From assembly GCF_900258505.1 (NCBI RefSeq), contig NZ_LT984895.1, forward strand, positions 1,373,707-1,406,874: a DNA stretch of 33,168 nt. The letters are read 5' to 3'. Numbering within the stretch: the stretch's first letter is position 1; each line of letters begins with the position of its first letter. A model generated the notes under the pieces. The model did not search any database and was not told where the DNA came from. It saw nothing but the letters and a program-made list of their open reading frames with translations. Positions 17,054 through 23,494 of the stretch are shown in pieces. The translations under genes were made by a program, and so were the position numbers. The stretch is from Brachybacterium timonense. GTDB taxonomy: Bacteria > Actinomycetota > Actinomycetes > Actinomycetales > Dermabacteraceae.

Positions 17054-17769
17054 CGTTCCCCGGCGCGCACGTCCTGGAAGACTGGATCCTCACCATTGCG
17101 GATGCATGGTGGGTGCACCTGGTTGTTCTCGTGCTCGCCGGGCTCGACGGGTTCTTCCCGACGGCGCCGAGCGAATCGGTGATCGTCACGCTGTCCTCGC
17201 TCTGGGCGAGCTCCGGATCACCTGTGCTGTGGCTGCTGGCGCTCGCCGCCTGGCTCGGCGCCTGGGCCGGTGACAGCACCGGCTACCTGATCGGCCGCAC
17301 CATCGGCTGGCAGCGATTCCGCTTCTTGCGTGAAGGCAAGGGCCGACGCGCCGTCGAAGCGGCCGACCGAGGGCTGAACCGTCGCGCACTGCTGTTCCTG
17401 ATGACCGCCCGCTACATCCCCTTCGGGCGTACCGCGGTGAACCTCGTGGCCGGTGCCGTGCAGTACCCGTACCGCTCGTTCTGGCCACGATCGCTGCTGT
17501 CCACATTTGTGTGGGCGATCTACTCCTGTGCGATAGGGGCCGTGGCCGGTTCATGGTTCGGTGACCATCACACCGTGGCTGTGCTCGTGGCACTGGTTGC
17601 GGCGGTGGTCATCGCGCTCGTTGTCGAACGGGCCGTGACGATGCTGCACAAGTGGCTGGATCGACGCCTCGAGCGCCGCACCGAAGCAGACGGCGACGAG
17701 GCGTCCGTACGGACTGAGCTTGCGCTCGCAGCTGCATCGCCGGGCCACGTGCAGAAGGAGGAACGGTGA
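17050..17769 (+). CDS. DedA-family membrane protein
   Basis: The 239-residue polytopic inner-membrane protein belongs to the DedA/VTT family, whose members are implicated in lipid-carrier flipping and membrane homeostasis. It shows the early FFPTAPSESVIV segment with the conserved acidic residue, then GAWAGDSTGYLIGR (the family G-D-x-x-G-Y-x-x-G-R motif) and LFLMTARYIPFGRTAVNLVAGA, which has the conserved arginines of the second re-entrant region. Three to four helices follow, with a charged cytoplasmic tail. It starts with GTG inside the clpC stop (GTGA overlap), so it is co-translated with clpC. It also overlaps the next gene by four bases. Confidence 0.9.
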   Translation: MTFPGAHVLEDWILTIADAWWVHLVVLVLAGLDGFFPTAPSESVIVTLSSLWASSGSPVLWLLALAAWLGAWAGDSTGYLIGRTIGWQRFRFLREGKGRRAVEAADRGLNRRALLFLMTARYIPFGRTAVNLVAGAVQYPYRSFWPRSLLSTFVWAIYSCAIGAVAGSWFGDHHTVAVLVALVAAVVIALVVERAVTMLHKWLDRRLERRTEADGDEASVRTELALAAASPGHVQKEER

Positions 17770-18371
17770 GCGTCCGGATCAGAGCCGCCCGCCCTTCCGA
17801 CGTGCGCGCGATCGACCGTCTTGTCCAGCCGCTCGCGCACCGGCAGATCCTGCTGGGCAAGGACCTCGTGGCGTACTACGAGGCGATCCAGGAGTTCCTG
17901 GTCGCCGTGGATGAGAACGACACCGTGATCGGCTGCGGTGCACTGCACGTGATGTGGGAGGACCTCGCCGAAGTTCGCACACTGGCAGTGGACGAATCCC
18001 AGCGGGGCACGGGCATTGGACATCGGATGCTCGTGACACTTCTCGGACGCGCCGCACAGCTGGGTATTCACCGCGTGTTCTGCCTGACCTTCGAGGTCGA
18101 CTTCTTCGCTCGTCACGGTTTCACGGTGATGGAGGGGGACGCCGTTGATCCCGAGGTATATGCCCAGCTGCTGCGCTCGCCCGATGAGGGTGTCGCCGAG
18201 TTCCTGGACCTGGCGCGGGTCAAGCAGAACACGCTGGGCAACACCCGGATGATCTTCGAGGCTCCCATAGCGGGGCTCAGCGAGGAGGCGCCGGATATCG
18301 GGCCGTCGAGCCTCGCCGGGTCCGGCGCGCAGGACCTTAGCTCGGCAGCTCCAGATCACCGGAACGCCTGA
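17766..18371 (+). CDS. argA: GNAT acetyltransferase, ArgA-type amino-acid N-acetyltransferase
   Basis: This 201-residue GNAT protein closely resembles the short Mycobacterium Rv2747-type ArgA, which acetylates glutamate (or glutamine) as the first step of arginine synthesis. Shared features are LLGKDLVAYYEAIQEFLVA, GCGALHVMWEDLAEVRTLAV, the acetyl-CoA loop ESQRGTGIGHRML, LTFEVDFFARHGF, and VAEFLDLARVKQNTLGNTRM near the end. About 30 residues follow that similarity and look like an unconserved tail. The GTG start is preceded by AAGGAGG and overlaps the dedA stop in GTGA. The 3' end overlaps the convergent mutY gene by 35 bp. Confidence 0.85.
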   Translation: MSVRIRAARPSDVRAIDRLVQPLAHRQILLGKDLVAYYEAIQEFLVAVDENDTVIGCGALHVMWEDLAEVRTLAVDESQRGTGIGHRMLVTLLGRAAQLGIHRVFCLTFEVDFFARHGFTVMEGDAVDPEVYAQLLRSPDEGVAEFLDLARVKQNTLGNTRMIFEAPIAGLSEEAPDIGPSSLAGSGAQDLSSAAPDHRNA

Positions 18372-19284
18372 CAGCCAGAGCGTCGTCGACCAAGGAGCGA
18401 GCACAGCGCTCGACCCGATCGGGATCCTCAGGATCCAGTCGCAGGAGATCAGCATCCGTGGCGCGGCCGTGCGTGCGCAGAATCTTCATGATCCGCCCGC
18501 GCATCTGTCGATCGGTGCCCTCGAAACGTTGCACACGCCGCTGTGCAGAGGGATCAGCCGCAGGTGATCCGGCGGCGACCCAACGGCAGTCGCCCGCAGC
18601 CAACGGGCATTCTTCACAGCGAGGCCGCCGAGCCGTGCACACGAGTGCGCCGAGCTCCATCACGGCCTGATTCCATGCCACGGATCGGGCGCGATCCTCG
18701 GGGACCTGCGCTGCCGCGATACTGCGTTCGGCAGCCGTGAGTGATGACTCGGGCAGGGCACACCCGCGGACGGCTCGCGCCAGGACGCGACGCACATTGG
18801 TATCCACCACCACTGCTCGTTGCGCGAAGGCGAAAGCGCTCACCGCTGCAGCGGTGTATTCCCCGATGCCGGGCAGTGCCCGCAATGCTTCTTCTGTTCG
18901 CGGGACCTCGCCATCATGCTCTGCGGTGATGGCGCGGGCACATTCCTGGAGCCGTAGGGCACGCCGTGGATAGCCGAGCGTGTCCCAGGCCCGCAACACG
19001 TCTGCTGTGCCCGCCTGCGCGAGATCAGCCGGGCGTGGCCAGCGCTGCATCCATGCGGTCCACCGGGGCAGCACTCGGACCACCGGGGTCTGTTGCAGCA
19101 TGATCTCGGAGACCAGAACGCCCCAGGGGGAGGCGGTGGCTCTGCCCCACGGGAGGTCACGGTGGTGGGCGTCGTACCAGGCGATCACGCTATCGACCGC
19201 GTCGTCGTCGAGCAGCACCGGGGCGGCGGGCGCCGTGGCTGCACGGAGGGTCGCGGGGGAGCGGGAAGCGGAGGCAGACGGCAT
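18337..19284 (-). CDS. mutY: A/G-specific adenine DNA glycosylase MutY
   Basis: This 315-residue base-excision repair enzyme removes adenine mispaired with 8-oxoguanine. Visible are VSEIMLQQTPV with catalytic Glu60, the helix-hairpin-helix LPGIGEYTAAAVSAF at about 137-151, VVDTNVRRVLAR with catalytic Asp161, and a four-cysteine iron-sulfur loop (Cys216, 223, 226, 233). The last spacing is six residues where five is usual. The first 25 residues are Ala/Pro-rich and unconserved. The C-terminal MutT-like recognition domain is short or absent, as in many actinobacteria. There is no Shine-Dalgarno; TACCAT lies six bases before the ATG, suggesting a leaderless message. Confidence 0.93.
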   Translation of the reverse strand: MPSASASRSPATLRAATAPAAPVLLDDDAVDSVIAWYDAHHRDLPWGRATASPWGVLVSEIMLQQTPVVRVLPRWTAWMQRWPRPADLAQAGTADVLRAWDTLGYPRRALRLQECARAITAEHDGEVPRTEEALRALPGIGEYTAAAVSAFAFAQRAVVVDTNVRRVLARAVRGCALPESSLTAAERSIAAAQVPEDRARSVAWNQAVMELGALVCTARRPRCEECPLAAGDCRWVAAGSPAADPSAQRRVQRFEGTDRQMRGRIMKILRTHGRATDADLLRLDPEDPDRVERCARSLVDDALAVRRSGDLELPS

Positions 19285-19290
19285 CCGAGG

Positions 19291-19296
19291 ATGGTA
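19291..19296 (-). promoter_or_regulatory. -10 hexamer of a probable leaderless mutY transcript
   Basis: On the minus strand TACCAT is followed by six bases (CCTCGG) and then the ATG at 19284. No ribosome-binding site exists in that space, so transcription should start at or next to the start codon. Confidence 0.5.
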
Positions 19297-19350
19297 TCGG
19301 TTCCGCGTGGCGCAATGGTGCGCGGAACAGTGGAGGATGCAGACAGCAAT

Positions 19351-19400
19351 ACGGGGCGGGACCTGTCGGTCCCGCCCCGTGTTCAGTGCTCAGCGCTGAA
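19351..19400 (-). terminator. Strong hairpin pair downstream of mscL
   Basis: ACGGGGCGGGACC (19351-19363) pairs perfectly with GGTCCCGCCCCGT (19368-19380) over a TGTC loop, a 13-bp GC-rich stem. A second stem, TTCAGTGC (19382-19389) with GCGCTGAA (19393-19400), lies between it and the mscL stop at 19430. No good T-run follows, as is common for actinobacterial terminators. It most likely ends mscL transcription before mutY's promoter. Confidence 0.7.
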
Positions 19401-19429
19401 GAGTTCTCAGCATGAGCCTCTCAGGGAGC

Positions 19430-19885
19430 TCAGGCCACCGGCCCCTGGGGGTTCTGGGGAGGCTGCGGAGCAGACTGCGCAGCGGCGGCGCCACCATTCT
19501 GGGCCTGGAGGAGGTTACGGATCTCGGTGAGGAGGGCGATGTCCTCGGGGATCGGATCCTCTTCCTCAGCGGGCAGGCCGCGGCTCTTGCGGGCCATGGC
19601 GCGTGCCTGGGCGATCGGCATCACGAACACGAAGTAGACGACGGCCGCTGTGATCAGGAAGGAGATGATTGCGGAGAGGATGGCGCCGATGTCCACCAGC
19701 GTGGAGGGGTTGGTGATGGTGAACGCAAGGCCATTCACGTTGCCTCCGCCGAACACGTTGATGATCGGCTGGATCAGGTTCTCGACGAAGGCGTTGATCA
19801 GCGCGGTGAAGGCACCACCGATCACGACACCGACAGCGAGGTCGATGACGTTGCCCTGCATGATGAAGTTCTTGAAGCCCTTCAT
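19430..19885 (-). CDS. mscL: Large-conductance mechanosensitive channel MscL
   Basis: This 151-residue pentameric membrane channel opens under membrane tension to release solutes during hypo-osmotic shock. It begins MKGFKNFIMQGNVIDLAVGV, with the amphipathic N-helix and the start of TM1; TM1 (NVIDLAVGVVIGGAFTALIN) includes the pore-lining small residues, and TM2 is AAVVYFVFVMPI. The C-terminal helix (IALLTEIRNLLQAQ) is followed by an Ala/Gln/Pro-rich tail. The ATG at 19885 was chosen because GAGGA lies eight bases upstream and the protein then begins with the family N-terminus. It is flanked by hairpins and appears monocistronic. Confidence 0.96.
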   Translation of the reverse strand: MKGFKNFIMQGNVIDLAVGVVIGGAFTALINAFVENLIQPIINVFGGGNVNGLAFTITNPSTLVDIGAILSAIISFLITAAVVYFVFVMPIAQARAMARKSRGLPAEEEDPIPEDIALLTEIRNLLQAQNGGAAAAQSAPQPPQNPQGPVA

Positions 19886-19922
19886 GGCAGAAGTCCTCGA
19901 TTCCAAAGAGGGGGCGGGATAT

Positions 19923-19939
19923 ACCGCCGACTCGGCGGT
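19923..19939 (-). terminator. Short perfect hairpin after the SAF-domain gene
   Basis: ACCGCCGA and TCGGCGGT flank one central base, giving up to an 8-bp inverted repeat (six pairs with a realistic loop). It lies seven bases past the SAF gene stop on the minus strand and before mscL. There is no clear T-tract. It could equally be a binding site in the mscL promoter. Confidence 0.35.
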
Positions 19940-19945
19940 CCGAAA

Positions 19946-20575
19946 CTAGTTGACCACAAAGACGACCAGTCGACCGTCCGTGTGGGCGTGGGCTATGTCT
20001 CCTGAACGCCCTCGTGCCACTGCGACCAGCACCGATACCGACGATGTGTCGCCTGAGGCGAATGCCGCGTCGGGCGCGCTGCTCTCGGGCACCGTGACGA
20101 CGGTCGCGTCAATGGGGTCGGCGCTGGTTCCGTCGGGAGCGATGGCGACGAGCCCGAGCTTGGTGCCGGGGTGCAGCTGATCGTGAAGTGCCGCGGGTGC
20201 GGCCACCACCATGGTGATGCTGCCCGGGGGTGGATCGCCGGGCTCTGCAGCGAGCAGCCATGGGGCGAGAAGCGCCGATGCGGGAAGATCCGTAGTGACC
20301 CGTTGGCCGATCAGGTCCTGAGGATCCGTGATCGTGTGCGGGGGTGCGACAGACGCAGCGACGGTGCGGATGTCGAGGTCCTCAGCGGTGAGCACCGTTC
20401 CCTGTGGCACCGAGCGCGCGGTCACGACGACGTCGACCCCACGCGACGACGGTGGCACGAGGGCGGGGATGATCCCGGCGAGGATAGCGGCCAGTGCGAG
20501 GACCATGAGGGTGCGGCGGCGGCGTCGCAAGGCTCGACGCACCAGTGGTAGATGCGAGCGCAGTGAGGAGAGCAT
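19946..20575 (-). CDS. SAF-domain membrane-anchored protein (CpaB/RcpC-like)
   Basis: The 209-residue protein has a basic N-terminus (RRALRRRRR), one transmembrane helix (TLMVLALAAILAGIIPALV) and an external SAF domain beginning VVVTARSVPQGTVLTAEDLDIRTV, with the Ala-Leu-Leu-Ala-Pro element that follows in CpaB-like proteins (PASALLAPWLLA). SAF domains occur in Flp pilus assembly proteins, but no other pilus gene lies nearby, so a pilus role is not supported. A SAF protein near mscL and the FmdB-like gene is a common actinobacterial neighbourhood. There is no Shine-Dalgarno; TAGCGT lies six bases before the ATG. Confidence 0.8.
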   Translation of the reverse strand: MLSSLRSHLPLVRRALRRRRRTLMVLALAAILAGIIPALVPPSSRGVDVVVTARSVPQGTVLTAEDLDIRTVAASVAPPHTITDPQDLIGQRVTTDLPASALLAPWLLAAEPGDPPPGSITMVVAAPAALHDQLHPGTKLGLVAIAPDGTSADPIDATVVTVPESSAPDAAFASGDTSSVSVLVAVARGRSGDIAHAHTDGRLVVFVVN

Positions 20576-20581
20576 GCATTG

Positions 20582-20587
20582 ACGCTA
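20582..20587 (-). promoter_or_regulatory. -10 hexamer of a probable leaderless SAF-gene transcript
   Basis: TAGCGT on the minus strand is followed by CAATGC and then the ATG at 20575. The six-base spacing and lack of a ribosome site match the other leaderless candidates in the window. Confidence 0.45.
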
Positions 20588-20692
20588 GGAGACGACCGCC
20601 GCGAAAAGCCCCGAAGGACGTCGGTGGGGGAGAACCTCGTGTGGGGAGGAAGCAGGGACGCGCCAGTCAGGCCAGTCAGAGCGCCCCTCAGG

Positions 20693-20995
20693 TCAGGACG
20701 CGTCCGAAGAACCCGAGGAACTGCTGCTCGTCGAGGAGCCGGCGGACGGCGCGGACGAGGACTCGGTCGACCCGGTCGAGGAACCGGAGGAACCGGAGTC
20801 GCTCGCAGTTGAGGAGCGGCGCGAATCGGTCGAGTAAAAGCCTGACCCCTTGAAGCTGATGCCCACGGTGTCGAACACTTTCCGCAGCGCATCGTGCTGA
20901 CAGGAGGGACACGTCACGAGCGAGTCCTCACTGAAGCTCTGGTACTGCTCGAAGCGATGATCGCAGTCCTTGCAGGCATAGACATAGGTGGGCAC
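20693..20995 (-). CDS. FmdB-family zinc-ribbon protein with Ser-rich tail (Ruc-like)
   Basis: This 100-residue protein begins MPTYVYACKDC (GTG start) and carries two CxxC pairs (CKDC, CPSC) that should bind zinc, then VFDTVGISFKGSGFYSTDSR, followed by about 40 residues of almost pure Ser/Gly/Thr/Ala. The architecture and order match Mycobacterium tuberculosis Rv0991c (Ruc), reported as a redox-regulated chaperone whose zinc site and disordered tail matter for activity. By analogy it may protect proteins during oxidation. The GTG at 20995 has GGAGG five bases upstream, so the much longer frame to 21517 is a shadow of the next gene. It is 112 bp downstream of 5-formyl-THF cyclo-ligase, as in mycobacteria. 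Confidence 0.88.
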   Translation of the reverse strand: MPTYVYACKDCDHRFEQYQSFSEDSLVTCPSCQHDALRKVFDTVGISFKGSGFYSTDSRRSSTASDSGSSGSSTGSTESSSAPSAGSSTSSSSSGSSDAS

Positions 20996-21107
20996 GGGAA
21001 CCTCCGGGGTGGTCATCGGCGCCAGAGCCGATCGGGCACCGCGGGGCATCGTACCGCTGATCGAGCCCACGCCGTGGCGATCCAGTGCACCGTGGCCACC
21101 GGGCAGG

Positions 21108-21854
21108 TCACGCAGCGGATGGCACCGTCCACAGCTCGTCAGCCGTGAGCACCGCGTCCACGCGTCGGTCATGGGGCTCCTGCGGCAGCGTGCCGGCCTC
21201 CACCAACTCGTGCGGATGCACCACCGCCACCACGCGCACACCTGGCCGCACGTGCCGCAGCGCTCGATCGTAATAGCCGCCGCCGTGTCCGAGCCTGGTG
21301 CCGGACCGGTCCACGGCCAGAGCCGGTGCGAGCACGAGATGCGCCGTGCGAAGCGCATCGATGCCCAGGCGTGGCCCCGTCGGTTCCGAGCCGAAACCGC
21401 GTCCCGGCGAGCGGACGAATTCGGAGGTGCCATCCCACAGCGCCCAGTCGAGGGCTTCCGTGCCCGTATCGACGGGGAACAGGGTGCGAGCGCCGCGAGA
21501 GAGCAGTGCGCGCACAAGGACCATCACGTCGGCTTCGAGGAGCATCGGGCTGAATGCGGAGACGAGCGGCTGATCCGTCAGCAGTCGTGTTCCTGTCGCC
21601 GACAGCTGCGTGTGCACCGCCGACGGGTCCCGATGTGCGGCTGACGGCTGCGCGTGCTCCACTGCCGTCGGCGATTGCTCCGTCGACGCGGGACCGAGCA
21701 TGTCGAGCAGGTCGTCGATGCGCAGGGCAAGACGGGCTGCCTCGTCGGCACGCCGCTTCTGCCCGCTCTCGCCCTCATAGCGCTGTGCCCGTTCGGTTCG
21801 CAGGCGCCGGCGCAGGGCTTTCTTGACATCGGCGGGTGAGGTCGGGGTGGTCAT
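21108..21854 (-). CDS. 5-formyltetrahydrofolate cyclo-ligase
   Basis: This 248-residue enzyme (MTHFS) converts 5-formyl-THF to 5,10-methenyl-THF with ATP, in folate one-carbon metabolism. It shows the N-terminal KKALRRRLRTERAQR helix, SAFSPMLLEADVMVLVRAL, and the ATP/folate loop RLGHGGGYYDRAL, followed by VAVVHPHELVEAGTLPQEPHDRRVDAVLT. A 40-residue Ser/Thr/Gln-rich insertion at about 55-95 is longer than in most relatives. The ATG at 21854 gives the natural N-terminus; the frame could extend to 21905. It is divergent from the RimJ-like gene. Confidence 0.92.
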   Translation of the reverse strand: MTTPTSPADVKKALRRRLRTERAQRYEGESGQKRRADEAARLALRIDDLLDMLGPASTEQSPTAVEHAQPSAAHRDPSAVHTQLSATGTRLLTDQPLVSAFSPMLLEADVMVLVRALLSRGARTLFPVDTGTEALDWALWDGTSEFVRSPGRGFGSEPTGPRLGIDALRTAHLVLAPALAVDRSGTRLGHGGGYYDRALRHVRPGVRVVAVVHPHELVEAGTLPQEPHDRRVDAVLTADELWTVPSAA

Positions 21855-21876
21855 GACGGCAGGATCCCACCCGCAT

Positions 21877-21893
21877 GGCGTAACGCCTAACAT
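21877..21893 (+). promoter_or_regulatory. Palindrome and -10 of the RimJ-like gene
   Basis: GGCGTAACGCC (21877-21887) is an 11-bp palindrome in the divergent promoter region. It abuts TAACAT (21888-21893), a good -10 hexamer six bases before the GTG at 21900. No ribosome site is present, so the transcript is probably leaderless. The palindrome may bind a regulator; none is identified. Confidence 0.45.
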
Positions 21894-21899
21894 GTCCGG

Positions 21900-22532
21900 G
21901 TGCACGCTTGGCCGCTGACTCTGCAGGACGCCGACCTCACTGTGCGGCCAATGCAGCGTCGGGACCGCCGAGCGCTACAGGAACTGCGCCGACGCAACCG
22001 CGATTGGCTGCAGCCCTGGGACGCCACAGACCCGCACGCCTCCGGCCCCGCTCCGAGCTTTGCCGCCCAGCTGCGCTGGACACAGCGCGAGGGGCGCGCC
22101 GGACGCGCGCTCGTGCTCCTCGTCCTTTTCGAGCGTCGGCTGGTGGGGCAGGTCAGCGCGGCCCCGATCGCCTACGGCGCGCAGCGCACAGCACAGATCG
22201 GGTACTGGGTCGACCAACGTGTCGCAGGCCAGGGCATCGCGCCGCGTGCAGCAGCACTACTGGTGGACCACCTGCTCGATGAGCTCGGCATTCACCGTGT
22301 GGAGGTGACGGTGCGGGCGGAGAACGCCGCGAGCATTGCGGTGGCGCGGAAGCTCGGCTTGCGCCATGAAGGAACGCGCCGCGGAGCTGTGCATGTGGAT
22401 GGTGCCTGGCGTGATCACGAGGTCTACGCCCTGCTGGCGGAGGACCTGAGCGGATCTCGGGGACGCGGCCGGGTGCTCGCCCGCGTGCACAGGCTCCAGC
22501 GCAGTTCGGGCGGCAAGACGCCGTCGGCCTGA
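21900..22532 (+). CDS. GNAT N-acetyltransferase, RimJ/RimL type
   Basis: The 210-residue acetyltransferase starts at GTG with WPLTLQDADLTVRPMQRRDR, then ELRRRNRDWLQPWDATDP, a block typical of the actinobacterial RimJ-like protein found between the cyclo-ligase and a membrane protein gene. The acetyl-CoA site is in IGYWVDQRVAGQGIAPRAA, and the C-terminal VEVTVRAENAASIAVARKLG motif is standard for this group. The true substrate is unknown; ribosomal protein S5 is only the namesake. About 25 C-terminal residues are basic and unconserved. It is divergent from the cyclo-ligase gene. Confidence 0.85.
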   Translation: MHAWPLTLQDADLTVRPMQRRDRRALQELRRRNRDWLQPWDATDPHASGPAPSFAAQLRWTQREGRAGRALVLLVLFERRLVGQVSAAPIAYGAQRTAQIGYWVDQRVAGQGIAPRAAALLVDHLLDELGIHRVEVTVRAENAASIAVARKLGLRHEGTRRGAVHVDGAWRDHEVYALLAEDLSGSRGRGRVLARVHRLQRSSGGKTPSA

Positions 22533-22583
22533 TCCGTGGCCGACACGCCACGACGATGACCTGCTGAATCACAACGGTGTCAT

Positions 22584-22589
22584 TACGCT
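22584..22589 (+). promoter_or_regulatory. -10 hexamer of a probable leaderless transcript
   Basis: TACGCT is followed by TACCCC and then the GTG start at 22596. The 63-bp gap after the RimJ-like gene contains no Shine-Dalgarno, so this membrane-protein gene probably has its own leaderless promoter. Confidence 0.5.
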
Positions 22590-22595
22590 TACCCC

Positions 22596-23480
22596 GTGGA
22601 GACCTTCAACCTCGGGGCGGTTCTTTTCGCCCTGCTGCTGCTTCTGTGGCTGGCGTACGCGCTGCCTCAGGTGGCGTCGCGTCGTGACCTGATGGGTCAG
22701 GCACGCGCCGCTGAGCGCGCAGAGGTCTCTGCCTCGGCCCGCGATCTGTCCGAGATCGCCCGCGCTCGCCGCCCTTCCCACGAGGTGACTGCCCCCATGA
22801 GAGACGACCGCCTGCTTCTGCGCCCCGCTGACCCGACGCGGCGCCCGCGCTTCGATGACGAGCCCGGCACCCGGATTGACCATGACCTCGAGCGCCACCG
22901 TTCCCGGCGGCTGCTGAAGGCCGTGCTGGCCGTGCTCGCTCTCGCGCTTGTCGCGGTGGGCGCTGCCGCAGCGCTCAGCTACGCGCCATGGTGGACCCCG
23001 ATCATTCCGGCCGTGGCGCTCGGCCTGTATGTGATCGGACTGCGCCGCGCCGAGCTCGAGCGGCGCAACCGTGTGGCCCGCGCAGCACGGCGTGCACGCC
23101 AGGAGGCTGCCTCCGCAGGGCGCGCTGAACGGGCGGCCCGTCACGGGGTCGACGTCACCGAGCAGAGCGCCGGGACCGCTGCCGACACCGCAACCGGTGA
23201 TCACGATCGCGCCGACGATCTGGATGCCTCGGCTGAACTGGCCGCGCAGCGCCTCGCGGCGCCCGGAGAGTGGGTTCCGCGTCCGGTGCCTCGCCCCACC
23301 TATGCTCTGCGCGGTGAGGTCGATGATCTCGCCACCCGCCACGCAGCGCACCGCGCCCTCATGGGTGCTCCTGTCGCATTCGAAGCCGATGACGTCGAGG
23401 AACTCGAAGCGGCCGACGAATCACTGCCGCCTGCCATGGACCTCGACCTGGATGCCGTGCTCGCCCGGCGTCGCGCCTGA
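22596..23480 (+). CDS. Membrane protein resembling the actinobacterial GLPR/SepX division protein
   Basis: This 294-residue protein has an N-terminal helix (LGAVLFALLLLLWLAYALPQ), a charged cytoplasmic stretch of about 85 residues, two more helices (VLAVLALALVAVGAAAALS and WTPIIPAVALGLYVIGL), and a long hydrophilic C-terminal region rich in Ala/Arg/Asp. The topology, the downstream position after a RimJ-like gene, and the PQVASRRDLMGQARA start match the Rv0996/GLPR-SepX group, membrane proteins that link a gephyrin-like Glp protein to the divisome. The assignment rests on topology and gene order more than on a motif. The partner gene glp (moeA-like) is not adjacent here. Confidence 0.6.
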   Translation: METFNLGAVLFALLLLLWLAYALPQVASRRDLMGQARAAERAEVSASARDLSEIARARRPSHEVTAPMRDDRLLLRPADPTRRPRFDDEPGTRIDHDLERHRSRRLLKAVLAVLALALVAVGAAAALSYAPWWTPIIPAVALGLYVIGLRRAELERRNRVARAARRARQEAASAGRAERAARHGVDVTEQSAGTAADTATGDHDRADDLDASAELAAQRLAAPGEWVPRPVPRPTYALRGEVDDLATRHAAHRALMGAPVAFEADDVEELEAADESLPPAMDLDLDAVLARRRA

Positions 23481-23494
23481 ACAGGAGTGCTGCG

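Noticed and set aside
19946..20575. Flp/Tad pilus locus
   Set aside because: Only a SAF-domain protein is present. No CpaF-like ATPase, TadB/C or pilin gene lies nearby.
20996..21517. N-terminal extension of the zinc-ribbon protein to 274 residues
   Set aside because: The extension is antisense-frame noise from the cyclo-ligase gene, and the GTG at 20995 has a textbook ribosome site and gives the family N-terminus.
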